Shown here: piece after piece, positions 39,394 to 48,840 of the stretch
Position numbering within the stretch: the first letter of the stretch is position 1
Layout of the letters: each line of letters starts with the position of its first letter
NCBI RefSeq assembly: GCF_031877795.1
Contig: NC_133942.1
Coordinates: 3,410,001-3,474,000, forward strand
DNA from: Strix aluco
Lineage: Eukaryota > Chordata > Aves > Strigiformes > Strigidae
Length of the DNA: 64,000 bases
Reading direction: 5' to 3'
The notes under the pieces: model-generated
Seen by the model: the letters and a program-made list of their open reading frames with translations, nothing else
Told to the model about the DNA's origin: nothing
The model's database searches: none
Position numbers and translations under genes: made by a program

Positions 39394-42299
39394 GCTGTGT
39401 CCCCGAGCCCCGTGGGGCCACAAACATTCCTTGCTCATGAAGCATCTGAACACCTAGCAGTTGTCGCTTGCTGAGGACTCGCTGGTGATTCAGCCCTTGC
39501 CTCTTTCATCCGAAATGTTGTGATCCCGCTTCACACCACTGAACATCGAAACGATTCATCTGTGTCCCAGCTTCCTAAGTCCAATCAACTCAGTGGTCTC
39601 AGGCTAGTGTACAAGGGGATTTGAAGTGCGTTTGCATGATACAGATTGCCTTTGTCACTTTGCCTTCTTCATGGCGAGCATGGCCACCAGTCACAGTGAA
39701 ATTGAGCTTTGAGGGACACCTCAAGTCAAGTGCTGTCAGTGCAGGCACTCCGGTTAACCCTGAGAGACATTTCCCCCCACGGGTCACGTAGACACACTGT
39801 GAGTAAGTTCAGGCAGCAGGGCAAGACGGCACAATCCCCTATGGCGGGAGAAGAGACTCATCTCACCAGGGGTGAGGCAAAGCTCAACTCAACGGCAAAG
39901 TCCATTGTGGGCTGGAAGGATGTCCCCTGCGGGCAGGACTGATGGCCGTGAGGACCTTGCTTACGCTCATCAGGCTCTGCCACAGACTGGTGATGTGAGC
40001 AAAGCCGTGCCCACGTCCTTCCCTGAAGGAGACCCACACGCAAATTGACCTGTTCTGCTCAGGGAGTTCATCCCAGAGGCCAGAGGCCACCATGGCCTGC
40101 TTTTGAGGGGAGGCTCGGGGCACGGAGCCAGGAGCTCCTGGCCCTTTACCCTGGGTCAGGGATGGGGTGGCCCATTCCATTCATTTCTGATTTCAAAGGG
40201 ACATTGGATCAGTCTCCCAGAGCACTGGGAGTCATCGTGATGTGGAAGAGTCGGGAAAAACCCTCAGCTCCTGGCAAACATGAGTCACCCTGCTGTGGAC
40301 TTCAGTGGACACGGTGGCCTGGTTCCCATGCGTGCCAGGGATACCAGAGCTCATAGCCCCAAAGTGCCGCCTTCCTCAAGGGTATTTCCACACATTTTAG
40401 CACCATTCCTGAATCAACTGGTGCTTCTCTGCAATCTCCTGCATTTTTTGTCTTCCGTGGCATGGTGGCTTTTGGTGGCTGCTCAGGGGCTCGTGTGACG
40501 CAGTGTCCCCCAGAACAACAAAGGTTGCAATGGGCCTCTGGAGGTCTTCTGCTCCGATCCACTGCTCTGTGCAGACCAAACTTCCCAGGTACCTCCGCAG
40601 GCTCTGGGCCTTGTCCTGTTGACTTCTGAACACTGCCACTGTCAGAGAGGTCCCTGTCTCTTGAGTAGCTCTTCCAGGGCTGCACCGTGAGCTCTGTCAC
40701 TGCTTTTCCCAAAAAGACATTTCCCTTGTTGCAACTTGTGGTTGTTGCCCCTTGCCCTTTTGCAGTGCACCTCTCAGGAGAGTCTGGCTCCATCCTTTCT
40801 CTAACCTCCTGGAGCTGGTGGGAGACAGCAGTTCCATTCCCTCCTCCCCACTTTGCTCATCTCCGCCAGGTTCCACAAACCTTGTGCCCTCGGCCTCACC
40901 CCATACGTCCCTCGCTCCAGCCCTTGCGTCCCGCCTGCTCCTCTGCCAGTACCTCTCTCCATGAGAGATCATCACCACCACCTCTCTTGCCCCTGGGGAC
41001 ACAAAATGGGGCACACCAATCCAGATGTGGCCTCTGCAGTGCCAAGGGAAGGGCAACCCTCCCTCCCCTCAGCTTTCGACCAACAGTTTGAGTTGGAAAA
41101 GACATTTTGAGATGACCCATGCCAACCATGGGTCCACCAAACAGGTCTGCTTTCACCTGAACAGGGGCTTGAGGCCTGCTCCCCACCCTACCAGCCAGAG
41201 GCTCTCACAGCTGAGCCTCCCAGGCCCACAAGTGGGCCACCAGATGACACTGAGGGTGCCAGCACTGGTGAGCGGTGAGAATAAATGGGAGGTTTGGATG
41301 ACTTGGAGGGAGACAGTAGACAGCTTATGTTGGTGGAATAGTTTTGTCTGGATCTTTTTGCTAGCTCTGGCAAGCATTGTGCAATGCCTGAGCATGGACC
41401 ATAATACCACACAACCTGCAAAACTGATCATTTCCATCACTAGATGAAAATAGCTCTGATTCTCTTTCGGCTCTAGACGACGAGAGTGGCGCTGAGTATA
41501 TGGTATGGAGGTGATACATGTGGCAGTGCCTGTCTGCATGCAGAGCAAGGGTGGGAGGTGGTTGCAGTGGTGGTGGTGAGCATGAGGAGCAGCTTGAGGA
41601 ATGGTGTGTGCAGAGGACGTGAAGAAGGATTCCAGCCACTGTGTAATTTGGGTGTGCGGTGGGAGGAAGTCTATTCTTTGTGCAATGGTCCAAAGGCCTG
41701 TCTGTCTGGGCTGAAGTCACCCTGGAGACGCTGACCTACCCTCTCCAGGCTCCGGCATCGCAGAGACACCCTGAAGTTTACTGGAACTGCGTGTAACAAT
41801 GCTCCTGGTAACTAAGAACTGAGACACCCTCATTGCTCTTGCAGCTTACGGCCCGTGGGCCAAGGCAAACACAAGGCGCCTCTCATAACTGGATTCTCTA
41901 CCGAACGGGGACAAAGCTTCTCAAGTCTCTCACTCCAGGCTTGCTTCAAAGAAAAACAGCCATGCTCTTTGCTGTGCTGACAGTCAAAAGCCATCCTGGG
42001 CAGTGGGGTTGTATGTGGGGTTTGTGTTAGCACACGAGTTACAGACTCCCACTCTGTCATCAGCAGTCCTACGAGTAGGTGGAGTGAAGAACGGGAGGAT
42101 CATGATTGCGCATGTCAGTTCCCTATGGAAATGCCCACCCTAACCTCATCTGGCACTCACACTGCCTACCTCCAGACATGAAAAGAGGTGCTTTTCTCCT
42201 TTCCTCTCCATACGCATCCCCTGGAATTTATTCCCACAGCACCATAGAAAAAGAGAGAAGTGCCATGACTGTTTTTCATACAATGTTTGTGAGCAAAAA

Positions 42300-42304
42300 T
42301 TAAG
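42300..42304. other. Right breakpoint of the array
   Basis: The partial tenth unit matches the array through phase 1318 and then switches to sequence homologous to phase about 861 of a diverged unit. The five bases TTAAG occur at the join in both partners: the array has AAAATTAAGAGG, the diverged copy (reverse strand near 48721) has GCAGCTTAAGGCC. This is a microhomology junction or an illegitimate crossover between misaligned units. Confidence 0.8.
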
Positions 42305-42790
42305 GCCTGTGGGCCCAGGGAAGCACAAGGAGCTTCTCACAATGTGACTCTCTATCAAAAGGAGACAAATCTTCTCAAGTCTCTCATTCCAAGGTTGCTT
42401 AAAGGAAAAAGCACCATGCTCTTTGCTGTGCTGACAGTCAAAAACCATTCTGGGCAGTGGGGTTGCACGTGGAGTTTGTGTTAGCACAGTTTTTATAGAG
42501 TCCCACTCTGTCATCAGCAATGGTACAAATAGGTGGAGTTACGACGAGTGGCACCGCAACTTCCCTATTGAAATTCCCTGCTAACCCCATCTTGCCATCA
42601 CACTGCTTATGTCCAGAGATGAAAGGCAGCGCTTTTATCCTTTCTACCCCATACCCACATGCTGGAGTTTATTCCCACAACACCAATGATAGAGGGAAGT
42701 GCCATGACTTTTTTTCATATGAAATTTCTGAAGAAAAAGTGAGTGGACTGAGAATTTAACTCAAAGGTCTGTATTAATATTCACATCTGA
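42305..42790 (+). repeat. Diverged fragment of the array unit, direct orientation
   Basis: Aligns with array phases about 861-1390 with many substitutions and small indels. Bases 42300-42692 are almost identical, in inverted orientation, to 48331-48723 (about three mismatches by eye in 393 bp), while the next 100 bp of the two arms are clearly diverged. Confidence 0.85.
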
Positions 42791-42939
42791 ATAATTGGCT
42801 GAAAAATCTCTCTTGGAAGCTGGTTCCCATCTTTGAACACCCTCACAGTAAACCAGGGTTACTCTGTGTGGCATTTCTTGTATTTACATCCATTGTTTCT
42901 TGCCCTCCCACTGGGCACATTTGACAAGAGGATGACTCT

Positions 42940-43110
42940 CTTTATTTCACCTGTCCACCCTCCCACCCCAGGTGTTTGGAGACATGCATAAGGTACCCCT
43001 TTAGCCATCCTTTCCGCAGGCTAAACAACCCCAGTTCTCCCAGCCTGTACTTGTATGTCAGTTGAGCCAAATCCCTTTGGCAGGGTTGACAGAACCCCAA
43101 TCTGTACACG
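42940..43110 (-). mobile_element. CR1 LINE fragment, left arm
   Basis: On the minus strand it resembles the CR1 segment around the motif CTGGGAGAACTGGGGTTGTTTAGCCTG. The matching fragment lies at 48035-48180 on the plus strand in the right arm, so the insertion predates the inverted duplication. It is a heavily mutated internal piece with no coding capacity. Confidence 0.6.
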
Positions 43111-43239
43111 GTTACACCATTGGAGTCTGAGTAAGGGCACCTGGCATGCACCTGGGAGGCTCAGCTGTGAGACCCATTGACATCTCCTGGTAGCCCACAG
43201 GGGACACAGTGTAACCCTGAAGAGCTGCACAAAAGAGTG

Positions 43240-44235
43240 ACCTCTCTGACAGTATTAGTGCTCAGTCAACAGAACAAGGCCCAGAGCTTCGTGAGGTACC
43301 TGGGAAGTTCCATCCATTAAGAGCAGGAGGTCAGCCCAGAGGACTCACAGGAGTCATTTCTAACTTTCATTATTCTGGGGTTCACTGAGTCACACGAGCC
43401 CTTGAGCAGCCAATAAAAAGCAATGCCTTGGAATGCAGCAGCAGCACGAGAGTGCACAGAAGCACCAGCTGATGCAGGAATGGTCCTAAAATGTGTGGAA
43501 ACAGCCTAGAGGAAAGCATCAATTTCAGAGGAATGAGGCTATGAACTCTAGTATCCCTGGCACACCTGAGGCTGGGCCACCGTGTCCACTGAAGTCCACA
43601 GCAGGGTGACTCATGTTTGCCAGGAGCTCAGGGTTTTTCCCACCTCTTCCACATCACGATGACTCCCAGGTGCTCTGGGAGACTGATCCAATGTCCCTTT
43701 GTAGTATGAAATGCATGGAATGGGTCACTCCATCCCTGATCCTTGGTAAAGGGCCAGGAGCTCTTGGCTCCCTGCCTTGAGCCTCTCCTCAAAAGCATCT
43801 GGGATGACCTTGCTGAGCAAAACAGGTCAATTTGGGTGTGGGCCTCTTTCAGGGAAGGACACAGGCATCTCTTTGATCACCCTTTTAAGCGTCGATTTCC
43901 TTGTTTCCAACAGGTTCTCCACTTCCCAAGCCAAGCCCAGACTCCTGGCTGGAAGAAGTGTGAAAGTCTGGTCAAGTCCTCAAGAGACATGACTATAGAG
44001 ATCCCACAGAGACGTCACCTGAAAGAGACATGCCTGACCATCTGGTCTCCTCTTCATTATTATGAATCTGCCTTCATTCCCTGGGTTCATGGGCAGAAAA
44101 AAACAAGCTGTGGCAGAGCCTGATGAGCATAAGCAAGGTCCTCATGGCCCTCACTCCTGCCCACAAGGGTCCTTCCCTCAGCTCACAATGGTCTTTCCTT
44201 GTAGTTGAGCTTTGCCACATCCCTGGAGAGGTGAG
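43240..44235 (-). repeat. Diverged inverted copy of unit phases about 4230-3430
   Basis: Reads in reverse order against the array unit, with scattered substitutions. It contains about 225 bp (43881-44105) not present in any array unit between otherwise matching flanks. No gene is recognised. It forms the distal upstream flank of inverted keratin copy 10. Confidence 0.85.
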
Positions 44236-45224
44236 TGTTGCAGGTGAAAATATTTGACACGGTTTTGATTTAGCAGCAATTCAAGATTTATTAATGGTGT
44301 GAGGTGTATTAAAAGGTTAAATATTAGAAACACTTAATGATTAACCAGTTTAAAGATTAACAAGGTGATTTGGTGGAATATGTTATAATTAAAACAGCAA
44401 CTTAATTACAGATTTGATAATTATAAGATTCACACTAACTTACTATAAGGTACCCTAAATCAAAATATATATGTACATAAGTATAAGCGCAAACTATGCA
44501 CATGCACAGACAGAATTATTTGGATCCAGTGAAATATGTAGACACCCACACTCATGAAGGCAACTGTCCATATTTAAACACATAGATAGTTAGGTGAACG
44601 GAAGAGGCTAGCCTACATTTAAAGTTTTCTTCTTCTTGAGTTTAGACTAAATACTCAAAATGCATTGGCATTCCTCAATGGACAGTAACTGAGCCTCGAG
44701 AAATCTGACTTCACCCTGGCCCTTCATCAGCCTTGTCAGCAGATCGTCTTTAAACCTCAAGGACTCTGTTCCTGAGCGGCATCCCAGTTCAGGGGAGATG
44801 CTGGTCACAGCCCACTGCAATTCAGGACAGCTCAAAGGGTCTCACTCAGGGTCGCTATTTATAGGGTCCAAGATAATTGATATTCATCAGGTAATTTTCC
44901 ATTTCAGCTCAGCTCGGATGATGAAATACTCTGGTACTTTCTACCAGTTGTTCAGGACCAGAACTTGCTAGATTTTGAAGTTCTGGCATCTCTCCCTTTG
45001 GGCCACTACCAGGTACAGATGTACTAGGCTGTCAGGAGGTGACTGATTGTCATTATCATTCCCAAGTGATAGGAGAAGCAGGAGCCAGGTACGTTAAGGC
45101 GAAGCCTTATCATTCTGGAGTGTCACCTTTTGCAATCCATCTTGGGTTGGTAAGTGGTCCAGGGAGGGGGAATCACACCGAGCAATAAGCAGCCCAGGGA
45201 GGGTTGGTGGTTTGCACCACCACA
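44236..45224 (-). mobile_element. Solo LTR of an endogenous retrovirus, 989 bp, with target duplication
   Basis: The element begins TG and ends CA (TGTGGTGGTG...CCTGCAACA on the minus strand) and is flanked by GTGAG at 44231-44235 and at 45225-45229. The unit homology resumes exactly after the second GTGAG, which fixes both ends. It has a TATA-like TATAAATA at 44856-44863 and AATAAA at 44287-44292, both minus strand. No internal retroviral genes remain, so it is a recombined solo LTR. A 5-bp duplication fits the ERVL group, but the family is not certain. Confidence 0.85.
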
Positions 45225-45545
45225 GTGAGTCTCTTTGCCCGCCATCTCCTGTGAGCCTAAGATGATACACTGGGAGAGAGATGTCTTCCAGGGATAGACG
45301 GAGGCCATGCACTGAAAGCACTTCAGACCTACCTTGGGGTGCCCCTAATAATTGAATTGCACCATAACGGCTTGGCAAGCTCACCATGTAGAAGGCAATG
45401 TAAAAAATGCCATCCATGTGAGGGAAAGCCACTTCAAATCTCTGAACAATATCCTGAGACCTCTGAGCCAATTGGTCTTAGCAGGCGTGAACACAACTTA
45501 GTTATATTGATATTAGATGATATGCAGCAGGAGCAAAATATTTCA
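45225..45545 (-). repeat. Diverged inverted copy of unit phases about 3430-3080
   Basis: Homology to the array resumes right after the LTR and is strongly diverged until about 45546, where it changes abruptly to near identity. No gene is recognised here. Confidence 0.8.
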
Positions 45546-45662
45546 GATGAAAGAGGCAAGGGCTGAATCACCAGCGAGTCCTCAGCAAGCGACAACTGCT
45601 AGGTGTTCAGATGCTTCATGAGCAAGGAATGTTTGTGGTCCCACGGGGCTCTGGGACACAGC

Positions 45663-45668
45663 ATAAAA
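45663..45668 (+). promoter_or_regulatory. TATA box of inverted keratin copy 10
   Basis: ATAAAA on the plus strand, 60 bp before the exon 1 donor GT at 45729. Three single-base differences from the array lie within about 65 bp around it, none in the TATA box or the donor. Confidence 0.8.
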
Positions 45669-46288
45669 GCCTGCGCTGCTCCAGGCTCTGCATCCTCCTC
45701 TCTTGCCTCTCTTTCCTCGAGGAACGAGGTAAGCCTGAGTCCGCTGCATCTCTCTCTCTGTGGGCTGAACTGCTGTCATGGTGGCTGCTCAGGTTGACAC
45801 TTGGGCTGCCTCGGCTTGGCCCTGCAATAGAACTGTTGAAGGGCTGTCACCTCTTTCCCTCTTGGCGGAGGTGGCTGGGGAGGCCTGGGAAGAGGGGGTT
45901 CTTCCAAGCAGAAGGGAATCAATGGGGCTCAGCTGCAGGGAGGCCTGCCCACCAGAATTTGCACCTGCAGCAGATGGTCTCTAACCAAACGGCCAGGTGC
46001 ATCCAGTGCCTTCAAGATCAGCACTGCGCGTTCTGGAGGTGGGCTGTGATCAGTGTTTCCACGGGTGCTTCAAACCCACTGTGGTGGGTCCTATCCCTAC
46101 GTGGGTCAGCCTTCCTGTACCGTGCAACTCGGAGGGCACAATGAGGGTCGTGGGAGATGTAGGCACAGTCTGAGCTTTTAAAGCATACAGTGTCCACAGA
46201 GAGAGCTGAGGAAAAGAGAGACAGGCTGATACTGAATTTGGTGCTTCCTGCCTGCTCTGTGTTTCAGGTTTGCCTCCCTCACCGAGAG

Positions 46289-46606
46289 ATGTCTTGCTGC
46301 AGACCCTGTCCCCCACGCCCCTGCGGTGCCTCTGGCCCAACCCCACTGGCAAGCAGCTGCAGTGAGCCCTGTGTCGCCCGCTGCGCTGACTCGACGGTGT
46401 TCATCGAGGCCTCCCCGGTGGTGGTGACCCTGCCGGGCCCCATCCTCACCTCTTTCCCCCAGAGCACAGCCGTGGGATCCTCTCTGTCGGCTGCTGTTGG
46501 GAGCTCCCTCAGCTCCGGGGGGGTTCCCATCTCTTCTGGGGGCTCCCTTGGCCTGGGAGGGTCAGGGCTGTGTCTGCCTCCCCCCTTCTGCAGTATGAAC
46601 TGCTGA
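46289..46606 (+). CDS. Feather-type beta-keratin, inverted copy 10 (A38F, Q40E variant)
   Basis: A 105-residue beta-keratin identical to array copy 8, including Phe38 and Glu40, but on the opposite strand. TATA lies at 45663, exon 1 ends at 45728 before GTAAGC, the 5'UTR intron is 45729-46267 (539 bp, same as the array), and the ATG follows the acceptor by 21 bp. The poly(A) signal ATTAAA is at 47032. The gene sits in a nearly identical block (about 45546-47122) inside an otherwise diverged inverted unit. All signals needed for expression look intact. Confidence 0.93.
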   Translation: MSCCRPCPPRPCGASGPTPLASSCSEPCVARCADSTVFIEASPVVVTLPGPILTSFPQSTAVGSSLSAAVGSSLSSGGVPISSGGSLGLGGSGLCLPPPFCSMNC

Positions 46607-47031
46607 ATGCGGCAGGTCATCCCCTTTGGAGCAGGATGGAAGACAAGGAACTTTCAGCAGCGGGAGCGTGGCCATTGCTTGCAGATGGGCTGGGTGTTCT
46701 CCTTCCACCTGGCCCAAGAGACCTGTGCCCACTTCTCCTCACTGCACGGCGGGCCTCATCATGTCTCCTATGGTTCTGCTTCGCTCTGAGCTCCTCGAGA
46801 AAGGGCTCGTTCTCTTCTGCTTTGCTGAACTTCCTGCTGCTGGGGGGAGGGTGCCGGAGTTAGGGACTGCTCTTGGTGGTCTGGGATGGCCAGCAGGTAG
46901 AGCAGAATGGGAAAAGGCAAGCGCTTTGTGTGGAGCTTGTCCTTGGGAAACGGGCCATTCTCTGTGCCTCCCTGAACCCTGCAGATGTGTTTCTTGGTCT
47001 CTGTTCTGTGCCACTGCGTTTCTTCCTTCTC

Positions 47032-47037
47032 ATTAAA
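47032..47037 (+). terminator. Poly(A) signal ATTAAA of inverted keratin copy 10
   Basis: ATTAAA about 425 bp after the stop codon, at the equivalent site to the array copies. Immediately downstream the sequence differs from the array by a few substitutions and small indels (47041-47072). Confidence 0.7.
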
Positions 47038-47122
47038 GACTTTGTGCAGCAGAGCTGTGTGGAGTCCTGTGGTGGTTTGTTCTCCTCCTGCCTCAGTTAA
47101 CCCTCTGCTCTGCAAGGAAGAG

Positions 47123-47990
47123 CAAGTGGCCTCTGTGCCGAGCTTACGCCCAGTTGAGAGTGGAGTTCCAACGCACCGAAAGTAAGCAAGCAGGCAAGAG
47201 AAAGACCAGAAAGCCTTGGCAAAACGGAGAGTGAGCGTCTAACGTGGTGATCTCAGCCCTGTGATACCTCTCATGGTCAGCCTTGAGTCTGGCCACTGAA
47301 AGCACTCAAGAGCTGATCTCAGTTCTTCTGCCAGTGTACCCGGCGCATCTTTGCATGTATGGTCAGGAAGCAGTGACTTTTCACTGCGTGCCCTGAGTAC
47401 CCCCAGCAGAGGAGAGAAGCAGGCTTATGAACTGGGCTGAGATGACAACACTCCTTGAGGTGGCAGGACAAAATGGACACGTGTGCTCAGCTGAGTTGTG
47501 GAGGGCTCCTTCAGAAACAGGCAGGGACAAGTTGCCTTTCTGAGCCTGAATCTCAGCCAGAGACAGGCCATTTGGAAGTCAGGTTTATTCCTCCTTTTGT
47601 TTTGGTGATGCACCTTGCTGCTCACAGGTGTTTTGGAGGAAAAAAGCACCTAAGCTGCTCAGCAGAAAAGCAAGGCCTCCTACATGCAAGTGTGCAGGCA
47701 AGGACAAAGAAATATCCGGTGTCCCTGCTCAGTCTCACAGATGATGCATTTCTCTCCTCAATGCTGTGCTCTCTCAGCACTCATTGCTGCTCAAGCTGCA
47801 TGAACTTTGGAGCAGGTACACATCTTCCCCTGACTGAATGTTGTTGCTTCTGCTTTCTCTCTTGGTCTAATCTGCTCCCAGCAGCAAGCAGAAAGACTTC
47901 TGCAAGCTTTACTTCCTCTGCAGGAGACCTGGACATCTGCATGCCAAGTGCCCGTATGAGGACTCCATAGGTGCCCTTCTGTGGCCCATT
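47123..47990. other. Spacer downstream of inverted keratin, no gene recognised
   Basis: No homology to the array unit was seen. A 171-codon open frame at 47455-47970 matches no family known to me. In another frame, 47901-47954 encodes a piece like CRRPGHLHAKCP that resembles a retroviral or retrotransposon zinc knuckle with one Cys replaced by Tyr, behind an upstream stop. Confidence 0.5.
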
Positions 47991-48034
47991 CCCACTTCTG
48001 CACATCTAGGGACTCTGTCAGCCCTGCCAAAGGG

Positions 48035-48180
48035 ACACTGAGGTAATCAAGGACTTGGTTCAGCTGCCATATAAGAACAGGCTGGGAGAGCTGGGGTTGG
48101 TTAGCCTGGGGAAGGGAATGCTGAGGTGGCATCTTATGCATCTCTTCAGACACCTGGGATGGGAGGGTGGACAGGTGTAA
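48035..48180 (+). mobile_element. CR1 LINE fragment, right arm
   Basis: Plus-strand counterpart of the fragment at 42940-43110, with the CR1-like segment GCTGGGAGAGCTGGGGTTGG. It is a short mutated piece. Confidence 0.6.
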
Positions 48181-48840
48181 TACAGAACACAGTAATGCTG
48201 TTTTACTGTGAGGGTGATCAAAGACCAGTGTCCCAACTGGTCAAATGTAAATGTTAATACTGACCTTTTGATAAGTCCTCTCAACTGTTCTTTGCAAACT
48301 TCATGTGAAAAGCAGGCATTGCAACTCTCGCTATCATTGGTGTTGTGGGAATAAACTCCAGCATGTGGGTATGGGGTGGAAAGGACAAAAGCGCTGCCTT
48401 TCATCTCTGGACATAAGCAGTGTGATGGCAAGATGGGGTTAGCAGGGAATTTCAATAGGGAAGTTGCGGTGCCACTCGTCGTAACTCCACCTATTTGTAC
48501 CATTGCTGATGACAGAGTGGGACTCTATAAAAACTGTGCTAACACAAACTCCACGTGCAATCCCACTGCCCAGAATGGTTTTTGACTGTCAGCACAGCAA
48601 AGAGCATGGTGCTTTTTCCTTTAAGCAACCTTGGAATGAGAGACTTGAGAAGATTTGTCTCCTTTTGATAGAGAGTCACATTGTGAGAAGCTCCTTGTGC
48701 TTCCCTGGGCCCACAGGCCTTAAGCTGCAAGAACAGTGAGGGTGTTTCAGTTCTTAGTTACCAGGAACATCACTACAACCAATTCCAGTAAATTTCAGGA
48801 TGTCTCTGCAATACTGAAGCCTGGACAAGATAGGTCAGCA
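48181..48840 (-). repeat. Diverged inverted copy of unit phases about 1390-760
   Basis: Reverse-complement homology to the array unit. The block 48331-48723 is nearly identical to the left arm 42300-42692; the remainder is more diverged. Homology to the array ends near 48840, which marks the right limit of the keratin repeat family in the window. Confidence 0.85.

Larger units (their letters stand above)
1..42304 (+). repeat. Tandem array of a 4554-bp unit (9.29 copies), each with a beta-keratin gene
   Basis: The same 4554-bp sequence recurs head to tail. Taking base 1 as phase 1, units start at 1, 4555, 9109, 13663, 18217, 22771, 27325, 31879 and 36433, with a partial tenth from 40987. All landmarks keep a spacing of exactly 4554, so no net indel separates whole units. 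By eye about 17-20 variable phases exist (for example 780, 1013, 1232, 1851, 2218-2224, 2406, 2596, 2634, 2656, 2733, 2804, 2808, 2899, 3272, 3685, 3687), implying roughly 99.8% identity. The array continues past the left window edge and stops at a sharp junction at 42304. Tandem expansion by unequal crossover followed by gene conversion is known for avian feather keratin clusters; its action here is inferred. Confidence 0.97.
45546..47122 (-). repeat. Near-identical inverted block of unit phases about 3080-1515
   Basis: Carries the whole keratin transcription unit of copy 10 at close to array identity, flanked on both sides by diverged or unrelated sequence. Within it, 46740-46865 is an island with about 15 differences, after which near identity resumes to 47037. 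This patchwork is what repeated short gene-conversion tracts leave. Confidence 0.85.

Noticed and set aside
1-42304. CRISPR array or satellite DNA as an explanation of the repeats
   Set aside because: The unit is 4.5 kb and contains a complete spliced eukaryotic gene; no short spaced repeats are present.
43743-44123. 126-codon plus-strand frame resembling part of a minus-strand frame in the array unit
   Set aside because: The similarity is that of diverged DNA: amino-acid changes and frame loss are as frequent as expected without coding constraint.
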